Of a DNA stretch of 64,000 nt, positions 55,439 to 63,701 are shown in pieces. The notes beneath the pieces were generated by a model. The model was not told where the DNA came from and did no database searches. It saw only the letters and a list, made by a program, of their open reading frames with translations. Within the stretch, counting starts at the first letter, position 1, and every line of letters starts with the position of its first letter. The stretch covers positions 1-64,000 of the forward strand of contig NZ_JAHRCY010000011.1 in NCBI RefSeq assembly GCF_019083965.1, written 5' to 3'. This DNA is from Catellatospora tritici (GTDB taxonomy: Bacteria > Actinomycetota > Actinomycetes > Mycobacteriales > Micromonosporaceae). Position numbers and translations under genes: made by a program.

Positions 55439-56254
55439 TCAGCGCTGGTGCGGGACGGAGGCGTGCCGCAGCTCAACCGACCCCTGGTATGGGGGCGCGA
55501 CGATGTTCGTCTCCGTGCTGACGCTATAACCCAGACCGTAGTCGCGTACAGCGGCGCGGAACGCCTGCACGCCGGGGGCCGCGTCGAGCGCCGCGCGCAG
55601 CTTGGCCGGGTCGCCGATCGCGGAGATCACGAACTCGGGGGAGTATCGGCGGCCGTCGAGCAGCAGCGTGTTGCCGACGCACTGGACGGCGGTGGTGGTG
55701 ATGACCCGCTGGCCCATGATGGTCATGGCCTCGGCGCCGCCCGCCCACAGGGCATTGACGACCGCCTGCACGTCCTGCTGGTGCACGACGAGGTCGTCCT
55801 GGCTGGCCGCGTCGGGGGTCTGCGCGCTCTTCGGGGCGTCGTTGAGGCGGACCGTCAGGCCTGGCCCGTGCACGCCGGAGAGCCCGGCGGCGGGCAGGTA
55901 ACCGGCGCCGCGCCCCTGCTGCTCGATGATCGCGCCGTCGCCGCCCGCCTGCGTACGCGTGATCGTGTCGATTTCGTTGCGCAGCTGCTCGGCCCGGGTC
56001 TTGGCCCGGTCGGCCTCGGCCTGCTTCTTGTCGATCAGCTCGGACAGCTCCACCCGCCGGTCTTCGCGCAGCGCGAAACCCCCGGAGGCCGTCGCGCTCA
56101 GCGTGAACAGCAGACCGGCCAGCATCGCGATAAGTGGCACGCCGAGGGTCCAGCCGGTGCGCCCGTGCCCCGGGCGGCGGCCCGGACGGAACGCGCGCAG
56201 GGCCCTGAACACGGCTTTTCGCCACGACGAGGTGCCGGATGTGTATTCCAACAC
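55439..56254 (-). CDS. DUF881-family membrane protein
   Basis: The 271-residue protein has one N-terminal helix (LGVPLIAMLAGLLFTLSATA), a coiled coil (DKKQAEADRAKTRAEQLRNE) and the DUF881 domain (GPGLTVRLNDAPKSAQTP, VVNALWAGGAEAMTIMGQRV, NTLLLDGRRYSPEFVISAIG). An orthologue lies between trpG and crgA in M. tuberculosis (Rv0012). The function is unknown; an envelope or division role is suspected from position. It is 15 bp upstream of the sortase gene, in the same operon. Confidence 0.9.
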   Translation of the reverse strand: MLEYTSGTSSWRKAVFRALRAFRPGRRPGHGRTGWTLGVPLIAMLAGLLFTLSATASGGFALREDRRVELSELIDKKQAEADRAKTRAEQLRNEIDTITRTQAGGDGAIIEQQGRGAGYLPAAGLSGVHGPGLTVRLNDAPKSAQTPDAASQDDLVVHQQDVQAVVNALWAGGAEAMTIMGQRVITTTAVQCVGNTLLLDGRRYSPEFVISAIGDPAKLRAALDAAPGVQAFRAAVRDYGLGYSVSTETNIVAPPYQGSVELRHASVPHQR

Positions 56255-56368
56255 TCCCCCTTCGTGCCAAACTGCGATGACCTGACTACGCTATCTGTCG
56301 AACATTATTCAGGCCCATGCCCAAGGTCACCCAGACCGGTGTGGGCAGGGCCCCTCCAGGAGACCAAC

Positions 56369-56632
56369 GTGCCGAAGTCGCAGGTCCGCAAGAAGAAGAT
56401 CTACACGCCGCCGTCCGACGTGCTGCCGACCACTACGGCCGCGGAGAAGCGACCGAGCCCGATCTGGCTGCCGATCACAGCGGTCTCACTGATCGTCTTC
56501 GGTATCGCTTGGCTGGTCGTTTACTACCTGTCCAGCACGGAGTATCCGGTTGCCGGCTGGGGCTACTGGAACCTGGCCGTCGGGTTCGGTGCGATGGTGA
56601 CCGCTCTCGGCCTGCTGTCGAAGTGGCGCTGA
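56369..56632 (+). CDS. crgA: CrgA: cell division protein
   Basis: The 87-residue protein has a cytoplasmic N-terminus (PKSQVRKKKIYTPPSD) and two membrane helices (about 35-55 and 65-82, IWLPITAVSLIVFGIAWLVV) joined by the short outer loop STEYPVAGWGYWN. CrgA coordinates septum growth in Streptomyces and helps recruit FtsI/PbpA partners in mycobacteria. GTG 56369 follows AGGAGA. Confidence 0.94.
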   Translation: MPKSQVRKKKIYTPPSDVLPTTTAAEKRPSPIWLPITAVSLIVFGIAWLVVYYLSSTEYPVAGWGYWNLAVGFGAMVTALGLLSKWR

Positions 56633-56665
56633 CGCACCGACGTTCTTCCATCTGTTTCAGCCCCG

Positions 56666-56693
56666 CCCCGCTCGCCTCAACAGGCGGGCGGGG
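56666..56693. terminator. Hairpin after crgA
   Basis: A 12-bp stem (CCCCGCTCGCCT at 56666-56677 with 56682-56693, one wobble) and loop CAAC. Confidence 0.75.
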
Positions 56694-56821
56694 TCTGGGC
56701 AGTTGTGCCCACCCTCACATTACTGAACGGTAACTAGGGCGTAGGCTCTGTTTGGTCTAGAAGTGTCGGATAGACGTATGGGTTAGACAGGGCTGATACC
56801 AGGGCGCAGGGAGGCGTGGGT

Positions 56822-58960
56822 ATGGGCGTGGTGCAGATCGTCAGCACGGTGTTGGCGTTCGCGGTGACCGCGGTCGCCGTAGTGCTCGTCGTGCGGGCGG
56901 TGCGGCAGATGCTGGCCGTGATCAGGCTGGGACAGCCCGACCCGACGCGCTCGAACGACCGGGGCACGCGCACGGTGACGATGCTGCGCGAGACGTTCGG
57001 GCACACGAAGATGCTGACCTGGACGTGGGTGGGTGCCGCCCACTGGATCGTGATGATCAGCTTCATCGTGCTGTCGGCGCTGGTCCTGGGCGCCTACTTC
57101 GAGGTGATCAACCCGGAGTGGGAACTGCCGATCCTCGGCAACTGGGCGCCGTTCCTGTTCGTCACCGAGTGGCTGGGCATCCTCGGCATCGTCTCGATCA
57201 TCACGCTGATCGCGATCCGGTTGCGCAACCTGCCCTCGCGCACCTCGCGGTCGCGGTTCGCCGGCTCCACGATGTGGCAGGCCTACTTCGTCGAGTACGT
57301 CATCCTCGCCGTGCTGATCCTGGGGTTCCTGATCCGCGGCTTCAAGGTCGCCAACGGCTGGTTCCACGCCCCCGGCTGGGCCACCCCGCTCTCGCACGCA
57401 CTCGGCGACGTGCTGCCCGCCTGGCCGAACGGCATCACCATCACGGCCCTGGTGAAGATCGGTGTGTCGATGGCATGGGCGATCACCATCGGCCTGAACG
57501 TGACCATGGGCGTGGCCTGGCACCGCTTCCTGGCCTTCTTCAACATCTTCTTCAAGCGCAACGCCGACGGCGCCCCCGCGCTCGGCGCGCTCAAGCCGAT
57601 GACCTCGGCGGGCAAGCCGATCGACCTGGAGGAAGCCGACCCGGAGCAGGACACCTTCGGTGTCTCCCAGGTCGAGCACTTCGGGTGGAAGGGTCTGCTG
57701 GACTTCTCCACCTGCACCGAATGCGGCCGCTGCCAGTCGCAGTGCCCGGCGTGGAACACCGGCAAGCCGCTGTCGCCGAAGCTGGTGGTGCTGTCGCTGC
57801 GCGACCACGCCTACGCCAAGGCGCCGTACCTGCTCGCCGGCGGCGGCAAGGACCTCAGCGGGGACGAGAAGGGCACGGCGGAGCAGCTGGCGAAGGTCAA
57901 CGTCCTGGCCCTGGCCGAGGCGGAGCGGCCGCTGATCGGCGGCGCGGACGAGCTCGGCGTCATCGACCCGGACGCGCTGTGGGCGTGCACCACCTGCGGG
58001 GCGTGCGTGGAGCAGTGCCCGGTCGACATCGAGCACGTGGACCACATCGTCGACATGCGCCGCTACCAGGTGATGATCGAGTCGAGCTTCCCGGCCGAGG
58101 CCGGGGCGATGCTGCGCAACCTGGAGAACAAGGGCAACCCGTGGGGCGCCCCGCCGAACACCCGCGAGGACTGGACCAAGGGCCTGGACTTCGCCGTGCC
58201 GCGCGTCGGTGAGACCGAGTCGTTCGAGTACCTGTTCTGGGTCGGCTGCGCCGGGGCGTTCGAGGACAAGGCCAAGAAGACCACCCGGGCCGTTGCGACG
58301 CTGCTCAACGAGGCCGGGGTGTCGTTCGCGATCCTGGGCAACAACGAGACCTGCACCGGCGACCCCGCCCGCCGGATCGGCAACGAGTTCGTCTACCAGA
58401 TGCTCGCCCAGCAGAACGTTGAGACGATCAAGGAATCCGGCGCGCTGAAGATCGTGGCGACCTGCCCGCACTGCTTCAACACCATCGGCAACGAGTACAA
58501 GGAGCTCGGGCTGGAGGTCGAGGTGGTGCACCACACCGAGCTGCTCGCGCACCTGGTCAAGATCGGCAAGCTCACCCCGGTGACGCCGATCGAGGGCGGA
58601 CTCACCTACCACGACCCGTGCTACCTGGGTCGCCACAACCGGGTGTTCACCCCGCCGCGCGAGGTCCTCGGCGCCGCCCTGGGCGGCTCGACCGCCCCGG
58701 CCATCCTGGAGATGGGCCGCCGCGAGGAGCGCTCGTTCTGCTGCGGCGCCGGCGGTGCCCGGATGTGGATGGAGGAGCGGATCGGCAAGCGGATCAACGT
58801 CGAGCGCACCGAGGAGGCCCTGGCCACCGGCGCCAAGACGATCGCGGTCGGCTGTCCGTTCTGCTCCACGATGATCACCGACGGGGTCCGGTCCAAGGGC
58901 GAGGAGAGCGTCGAGGTCATCGACGTCGCGACCGTTCTGCTCAAATCCGTCAAAGGCTGA
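56822..58960 (+). CDS. etfD: EtfD-like membrane Fe-S oxidoreductase (ETF:quinone type)
   Basis: The 712-residue protein has six hydrophobic helices over about 1-240 (NarI-like), then two [4Fe-4S] motifs CTECGRCQSQCP and CTTCGACVEQCP, and two CCG domains (FWVGCAGAFEDKAKK with TCPHCFN; YHDPCYLGRHN with SFCCGAGG). This matches the M. tuberculosis Rv0338c/EtfD class, which passes electrons from acyl-CoA dehydrogenases via ETF to menaquinone. It is a natural partner of the dehydrogenase at 19405. ATG 56822 follows GGGAGG; GTG 56816 is too close to that site. Confidence 0.92.
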   Translation: MGVVQIVSTVLAFAVTAVAVVLVVRAVRQMLAVIRLGQPDPTRSNDRGTRTVTMLRETFGHTKMLTWTWVGAAHWIVMISFIVLSALVLGAYFEVINPEWELPILGNWAPFLFVTEWLGILGIVSIITLIAIRLRNLPSRTSRSRFAGSTMWQAYFVEYVILAVLILGFLIRGFKVANGWFHAPGWATPLSHALGDVLPAWPNGITITALVKIGVSMAWAITIGLNVTMGVAWHRFLAFFNIFFKRNADGAPALGALKPMTSAGKPIDLEEADPEQDTFGVSQVEHFGWKGLLDFSTCTECGRCQSQCPAWNTGKPLSPKLVVLSLRDHAYAKAPYLLAGGGKDLSGDEKGTAEQLAKVNVLALAEAERPLIGGADELGVIDPDALWACTTCGACVEQCPVDIEHVDHIVDMRRYQVMIESSFPAEAGAMLRNLENKGNPWGAPPNTREDWTKGLDFAVPRVGETESFEYLFWVGCAGAFEDKAKKTTRAVATLLNEAGVSFAILGNNETCTGDPARRIGNEFVYQMLAQQNVETIKESGALKIVATCPHCFNTIGNEYKELGLEVEVVHHTELLAHLVKIGKLTPVTPIEGGLTYHDPCYLGRHNRVFTPPREVLGAALGGSTAPAILEMGRREERSFCCGAGGARMWMEERIGKRINVERTEEALATGAKTIAVGCPFCSTMITDGVRSKGEESVEVIDVATVLLKSVKG

Positions 58961-58980
58961 CCGCGGGGGGCGACCACCAG

Positions 58981-59072
58981 CGATCGGCCGCCGACCGCAT
59001 CGGTAAAGGAACGTGGCATCGCCGCAGGCGATGTAGTGACGCGCCGATGCGGTCGGCTTCCAAGGCCGATCG
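58981..59072. promoter_or_regulatory. Nested three-tier inverted repeat
   Basis: Outer CGATCGG/CCGATCG (58981-58987 with 59066-59072), middle perfect 14-bp GCCGACCGCATCGG (58990-59003 with 59044-59057) and inner CATCGCC-GCA-GGCGATG (59017-59033) are concentric or nearly so. It lies after the EtfD gene and before the CNNM-type gene, so it could terminate the first or act as a leader of the second. Confidence 0.6.
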
Positions 59073-59136
59073 CCGCGCCCGCGAAGGCGGGCGCCATGAA
59101 ACAGTCTGGCAGAATCGGGCGCGAGGTGATCTCGCC

Positions 59137-60447
59137 ATCGACACGCTGTTGACGATCCTGCCCCTGCTGCTGTTCGTGCTGCTGACCGCCGGCAACGCGT
59201 TCTTCGTGGCTGCCGAGTTCTCCCTCGTCACCGTCGACCGCGCCGACATCGACACGCGCGCCGACCGCGGCGACCGCGCCGCCCGGACCGTCCGGCGCGC
59301 GCTGCGCGAGCTGTCGTTCCAGCTTTCCGGCGCCCAGCTCGGCATCACGCTGACCGCACTGCTCACCGGTTACCTGGCCGAGGACGCGCTGGCGAAGCTG
59401 CTGGCGCCGCTGAAGTTGTCCACGGGCTGGAACCACGCCCTGGCACTGGGCATCGCCACGCTGTTCTCGATGCTCTTCGGCGAGCTGGTGCCCAAGAACG
59501 CGGCGCTGTCGCGGCCGATGCCGCTGGCACTGCGTACGGCGGGGCCGATGCGGGTCTTCTCGCGGATCCTCCGACCGCTGATCATGGCGCTCAACGGTTC
59601 GGCGAACTGGCTGGTCCGGCGGATGGGCATCGAGCCGCAGGAGGAACTGGCCAGCGCCCGCTCGCCGGAGGAGCTGGGACTGCTTGCGGCGATCTCGGCG
59701 CAGGCGGGCGCGCTGCCGGGGGACACGGCGCTGCTGCTGCAGCGTACGGTCCGGTTCGGGGACAAGCACGCGGCCGAGGCGATGACGCCGCGCATCGACG
59801 TGGTCGGCCTGTCCGCGGCGGCCACCGTCGCCGAGCTGTTCGACGTGGTACGCGAGACCGGCCACAGCCGCTTCCCCGTCTACGAGCAGACTCTGGACAC
59901 CGTCACCGGCGTGGTCTCCGTCAACGACGCGCTGGCCGTGCCGCTGCACCGCCGGGAGGCGACCTCGGTGGCCTCGGTCGCCCGCGAACCCGTCCTGGTG
60001 CCCGGCTCGCTCGACCTGGACAAGGTGCTCGCCGCCCTGCGCGCGGGCCGCGCCGACCTCGCCATCGTGGTCGACGAGTACGGCGGCACCGACGGCGTGG
60101 TCACCATCGAGGACCTGGTCGAGGAGCTGGTGGGCGAGATCGCCGACGAGCACGACACCGCCGAGGAGGAGGAGTCCGGCTCGGTGGAGGTGACCGTCCC
60201 CGGCGGCGTACGCACCTGGCTGGTGGACGGCATGCTGCGCGAGGACGAACTGGACGAGCAGACCGGCTTCCGCCTGCCGGAGGGCCCCTACGAGACGCTG
60301 GGCGGCTTCCTGATGGCCGAGCTGGGCCGCATCCCGGTGGTCGGCGATGTCGTCGACGTGCACGGCTGGGAGTTCACCGTGGTGGAGATGGACCGGCACC
60401 GGGTCGAGCTGGTCCGCCTGGCGCAGCTCGCGGGGGACGACGAGTGA
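59137..60447 (+). CDS. CNNM/CorC-type (hemolysin-family) transporter with DUF21, CBS pair and CorC_HlyC domain
   Basis: The 436-residue protein has DUF21 with three to four helices (LPLLLFVLLTAGNAFFVAAE, FQLSGAQLGITLTALLTGYL, FGELVPKNAAL), two CBS domains (AMTPRIDVVGLSAAATVAEL, GHSRFPVYEQTLDTVTGVVS) and a C-terminal CorC_HlyC domain (EYGGTDGVVTIEDLVEELVG). It is probably a Mg2+/Co2+ exporter or regulator. No ATG or GTG fits the conserved N-terminus. GAGGTGATC, a near-perfect Shine-Dalgarno (59123-59131), sits 5 bp before an in-frame ATC at 59137, which is proposed as an unusual start. TTG 59149 and ATG 59047 are alternatives. Confidence 0.87.
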   Translation: MDTLLTILPLLLFVLLTAGNAFFVAAEFSLVTVDRADIDTRADRGDRAARTVRRALRELSFQLSGAQLGITLTALLTGYLAEDALAKLLAPLKLSTGWNHALALGIATLFSMLFGELVPKNAALSRPMPLALRTAGPMRVFSRILRPLIMALNGSANWLVRRMGIEPQEELASARSPEELGLLAAISAQAGALPGDTALLLQRTVRFGDKHAAEAMTPRIDVVGLSAAATVAELFDVVRETGHSRFPVYEQTLDTVTGVVSVNDALAVPLHRREATSVASVAREPVLVPGSLDLDKVLAALRAGRADLAIVVDEYGGTDGVVTIEDLVEELVGEIADEHDTAEEEESGSVEVTVPGGVRTWLVDGMLREDELDEQTGFRLPEGPYETLGGFLMAELGRIPVVGDVVDVHGWEFTVVEMDRHRVELVRLAQLAGDDE

Positions 60448-61457
60448 CCAACATCCTGATCACCATCGGGCTGCTGCTCGGCAACGCCTTCTTCGTCGGC
60501 GCGGAGTTCGCGCTGATCGCGTCCCGGCGTACCGTCATCGAGCCGAAGGCGCAGAGCTCGCGCCCGGCGGCCTGGGCGCTGTCGGCGATGAACCAGATTC
60601 CGCTCATGATCGCGGGCGCCCAACTGGGCATCACCATCTGCTCGCTGGCGCTGGGCGCGATCGCCGAGCCCGCGCTGGCCAACGTGCTCGCCCCGCCGCT
60701 ACACGCCCTCGGCCTGCCGCCGAACCTGCTGCACACGGTGGCGTTCCTGACCGGCCTGCTCATCGTGGTCTTCCTGCACACGGTGCTCGGCGAGATGGTG
60801 CCGAAGAACATCACGCTGGCCGGGCCGGAGGCGAGCGTGCTGTGGCTCGGTCCGCCGATGCTGGCCTTCTGCGTGGCGACCAAGCCGCTGCTGCTGGCGA
60901 TGAAGTGGGCGTCGCGGCAGGTGCTGCGGCTGTGGCGGATTCCAGCGGCCGACGCGGTCAAGACCGTGTTCACCGCCGAGGAGCTGGCCGGGCTGGTGGC
61001 GCAGGCACGCACCGAGGGGTTGCTCGATCCGGAGCAGCACGCCCGGATCGCGGGGGCGCTGGCGCTGCATCAGCGCACCGCCGCCGACGCGCTGCGCCCG
61101 TGGTCGTCGGTCACCATCGTCACCGACGACACGTCTCCGGCGACGCTGGAGGTGCTGGCCACCCGCACCGGCCGGTCGCGGTTCCCGGTGGTGGCCCGCG
61201 GCACCCGGCGGGTGCTCGGGTTCGTGCACGTCAAGGACATCATCGGGCTCGACGGGGCGGCGCGGCGCGAGCCGATCCCGCAGCGGTTGGTGCGCACTTT
61301 GGCCGTGGTGCCGCCGGAGCGTTCACTCGCCGAGCTGCTGTTGGCGATGCGCCGCGAGCGGCGGCACATCGTGCTGGTCAGCGACGGACCGGTGCCGGTC
61401 GGTGTGGTGACGCTCGACGATGTCCTGACCGCCATCATGGCCCCGAGCGCCGTCTGA
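60444..61457 (+). CDS. CNNM/CorC-type (hemolysin-family) transporter, shorter paralogue
   Basis: The 337-residue protein has DUF21 (LLLGNAFFVGAEFALIASRR, MIAGAQLGITICSLALGAIA, LGEMVPKNITLAG), then a CBS pair (ALRPWSSVTIVTDDTSPATL, GRSRFPVVARGTRRVLGFVH, DGPVPVGVVTLDDVL). The CorC_HlyC domain present in its neighbour is absent. Tandem long and short members are common and may form a heterodimer (inference). GTG 60444 overlaps the previous stop. Confidence 0.9.
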   Translation: MTNILITIGLLLGNAFFVGAEFALIASRRTVIEPKAQSSRPAAWALSAMNQIPLMIAGAQLGITICSLALGAIAEPALANVLAPPLHALGLPPNLLHTVAFLTGLLIVVFLHTVLGEMVPKNITLAGPEASVLWLGPPMLAFCVATKPLLLAMKWASRQVLRLWRIPAADAVKTVFTAEELAGLVAQARTEGLLDPEQHARIAGALALHQRTAADALRPWSSVTIVTDDTSPATLEVLATRTGRSRFPVVARGTRRVLGFVHVKDIIGLDGAARREPIPQRLVRTLAVVPPERSLAELLLAMRRERRHIVLVSDGPVPVGVVTLDDVLTAIMAPSAV

Positions 61458-61655
61458 TCACGTCTGACGCTGCGTGACATCGGCGCAGCTCAGCGAAGTT
61501 GTCGCGTCAGCAGCTTGAAACCGGCTCACCTTGTTTCCTAGGGTTGGTGACCGACTGCCGCGTACGCCTGGTTGTTACCCCCTGCAACCCCGTGGCGGTC
61601 ACCGCGGCCGGGTCTCCTCAACCCTCCGGCTGCGGTCGGCGGCAAAGGAGATCAG

Positions 61656-62696
61656 GTGTCCCCCCTCCGTACCGCGCGCAGACGTCCGCGGCGGCTGCTC
61701 CTTCTCGCTGCGGCGATGGCCGCCAGCCTGCTCAGCGGGCTGTTCGTGGGGCTGGTGCCGGCGACGCCGGCACATGCCGAGCCGTCGCTGGCCGAGATCG
61801 AGGCCGAGATCGCCAAGCAGTGGAACCAGCTCGAGCCGATCATCGAGGAGTACAACAAGGCCCACAGCGATCTGCTGAAGTCGAAGAAGAAGGCCGCGGC
61901 GATCGATGCCAAGCTGCAGCCGCTGCGGCTCACCGTCGAGGTGACCCGGACCCGGGTGGGCGCCATCGCCGCCGAGTACTACAAGGGCGGGCGCAACCAG
62001 GAGCTCAACTCGCTGCTGTCCAGCGGTTCGCCGAAGCAGTTCGCCGAGCAGCTGTCGATCCTGACGTACCTGGCGCACTCGAAGCAGGAGCAGATCTCCG
62101 CGACGACCGAGGCGAAGGCCAAGTTCGACCAGCAGAAGGCAGAGCTGGACGCGATCATCGTGGACCAGGCCAAGAAGGACGCCGAGGTCGGGGCCAAGAA
62201 GAAGGCCATCGAGACCGAGGTGAACCGGCTGCAGGCGCTGCGGCTCAAGGCCTACGGCAGTGGCGCGCCCGGTGGCGACTACAAGATCGGCAAGCTCTGC
62301 CCGGCCACCGCGATCGGCGGCGACGGGCAGAAGGTGGCCGTCGCCGCGTGCAAGCAGATCGGCAAGAGCTACGTCTTCGGTGACCCGGAGGAGCTGTCCA
62401 AGCTCCCGCAGGCGCACTACGACTGCTCGGGCCTGACCCAGTGGGCCTGGTACCAGGTCGGGGTGAAGCTGACCCACTACACCAAGGACCAGTGGACCGA
62501 GGGCAAGCGGGTGAGCACGCCGCAAACCGGCGACCTGGTGTTCTTCTTCCCGAACGACGGCCTGCACCACGTCGGGCTCTACGTCGGCAAGGTGAACGGC
62601 CGCGGGGTCATGGTGCACGCGCCGCACACCGGTGACGTGGTGCGCATGGCGTACATCGACACCATGCCGATCGCGGGTTACATCCGGCCCAGCTGA
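61656..62696 (+). CDS. Secreted NlpC/P60 peptidoglycan hydrolase with N-terminal coiled coil
   Basis: The 346-residue protein has a signal peptide (RLLLLAAAMAASLLSGLFVG, cut after AHA), a coiled-coil region at about 40-205 (IEAEIAKQWNQLEPIIEEYN, KKKAIETEVNRLQALRLKAY), then an NlpC/P60 domain with catalytic Cys in HYDCSGLTQWAW, His in LHHVGLYVG and third polar residue in MVHAPHTGDVV. It is predicted to cut D-Glu-to-diamino-acid bonds in stem peptides, like RipA. The coiled coil may hold the enzyme inactive. GTG 61656 follows AAAGGAGATCA. Confidence 0.92.
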   Translation: MSPLRTARRRPRRLLLLAAAMAASLLSGLFVGLVPATPAHAEPSLAEIEAEIAKQWNQLEPIIEEYNKAHSDLLKSKKKAAAIDAKLQPLRLTVEVTRTRVGAIAAEYYKGGRNQELNSLLSSGSPKQFAEQLSILTYLAHSKQEQISATTEAKAKFDQQKAELDAIIVDQAKKDAEVGAKKKAIETEVNRLQALRLKAYGSGAPGGDYKIGKLCPATAIGGDGQKVAVAACKQIGKSYVFGDPEELSKLPQAHYDCSGLTQWAWYQVGVKLTHYTKDQWTEGKRVSTPQTGDLVFFFPNDGLHHVGLYVGKVNGRGVMVHAPHTGDVVRMAYIDTMPIAGYIRPS

Positions 62697-62715
62697 CGCT
62701 GTTCCGACAGCTCAT

Positions 62716-62750
62716 GCCGACCGCCGGGCCATTGTGGCCCGGCGGTCGGC
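62716..62750 (+). terminator. Terminator after the NlpC/P60 gene
   Basis: A perfect 16-bp stem (GCCGACCGCCGGGCCA at 62716-62731 with 62735-62750), loop TTG, then GTTT. Confidence 0.88.
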
Positions 62751-62828
62751 GTTTGCGCCCGTGCGGGCCGGTGCACGCCCCGCTCGGCCGGTGTCTGGGC
62801 GTCGCCGCCCTGTGGTAGACCTGTCCGG

Positions 62829-63626
62829 GTGCGGCAGATCAAGTGGTGGCAGGTGGTACTCGTACTCGTGCTGATCGGGGCCGGGGGCGCGATCGCGTTC
62901 CTGGTGAGCCGGTCCGGCGACGAACCGCGGGCCACCCCGGCGCCCTCAGCGACCCCGTCCGGATCGTCCGCGCCCTCGCCGCGGCCGAACCCCGGCACCG
63001 GCCTGCGGCTCGACTTCGACGGCGGCCTGGACCGCAGCGGCGCCGGACTCACCCTGACGAAGAAGGCGCAGCAGGGCGGCGAGCTCACGTTCGTCGCGCA
63101 CGACGCCGGGCTCGCGGTGCGGTTCCCGGAGACCTGCCACGCGGCGGCCGAGGACAGCTGCCCGCGGGCGATTCTGGAGGTGGCCGACAGCGCGGGGCTC
63201 AACCCGGGCCTGCGGCCGCTGCACTGGGGCGCGGCGGTCCTGATGACGCCTGGCGAGACCAGCAAGGGCTCCAACGTGGTCCAGAAGGGCTACTCGATGC
63301 AGGGCACCCAGTTCAAGCTCCAGGTCGATGGGTACGAGGGCAAGCCCAGTTGCGTCATCTCCGGTCCGGTCGAGGGCCAGAACCACATCTTCGTGGCGTT
63401 GGGCAGCAAGGGCGTGGCCGACGGCGGCTGGCACCACGTCGAGTGCGTCCGCGACGGCGCCAAGCTGGCCGTCCTCATCGACGGCGCCCCGTCCGGCGAG
63501 GCCGAACTGCCCGCTGACCTGGCCATCGACAACGAAGCCCCGGTGCGTGTCGGCGGGAAGGGCGCGGCGACCAACAACGACCAGTTTCACGGCATGATCG
63601 ACGACGTCTTCATCGACATCCGGTAG
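62829..63626 (+). CDS. Membrane-anchored LamG/concanavalin-like protein
   Basis: The 265-residue protein has one N-terminal helix (WWQVVLVLVLIGAGGAIAFL), a Pro/Ser linker to about 55, then a jelly-roll domain of LamG type: LRLDFDGGLDRSGAGLTL, GWHHVECVRDGAKLAVLIDG and HGMIDDVFIDIR are typical strands. Cys residues in FPETCHAAAEDSC and SCVISG...HHVEC could form disulfides. It has no catalytic residues and is probably a carbohydrate- or wall-binding module on the surface. The start is GTG 62829. Confidence 0.82.
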   Translation: MRQIKWWQVVLVLVLIGAGGAIAFLVSRSGDEPRATPAPSATPSGSSAPSPRPNPGTGLRLDFDGGLDRSGAGLTLTKKAQQGGELTFVAHDAGLAVRFPETCHAAAEDSCPRAILEVADSAGLNPGLRPLHWGAAVLMTPGETSKGSNVVQKGYSMQGTQFKLQVDGYEGKPSCVISGPVEGQNHIFVALGSKGVADGGWHHVECVRDGAKLAVLIDGAPSGEAELPADLAIDNEAPVRVGGKGAATNNDQFHGMIDDVFIDIR

Positions 63627-63701
63627 GCCCGTGCACACGTAGAGCCATCGAACGTGGCCGAAGTTGCGAAACGGTAACGGCCGTGCCTAACGTGGATCCT
63701 C

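Noticed and set aside
61500..61655. Possible c-di-AMP (ydaO-type) riboswitch before the NlpC/P60 gene
   Set aside because: This gene class often carries one, but I could not find the conserved GGGGGAACCA- and GGGTGAATC-like blocks or the expected pairing.
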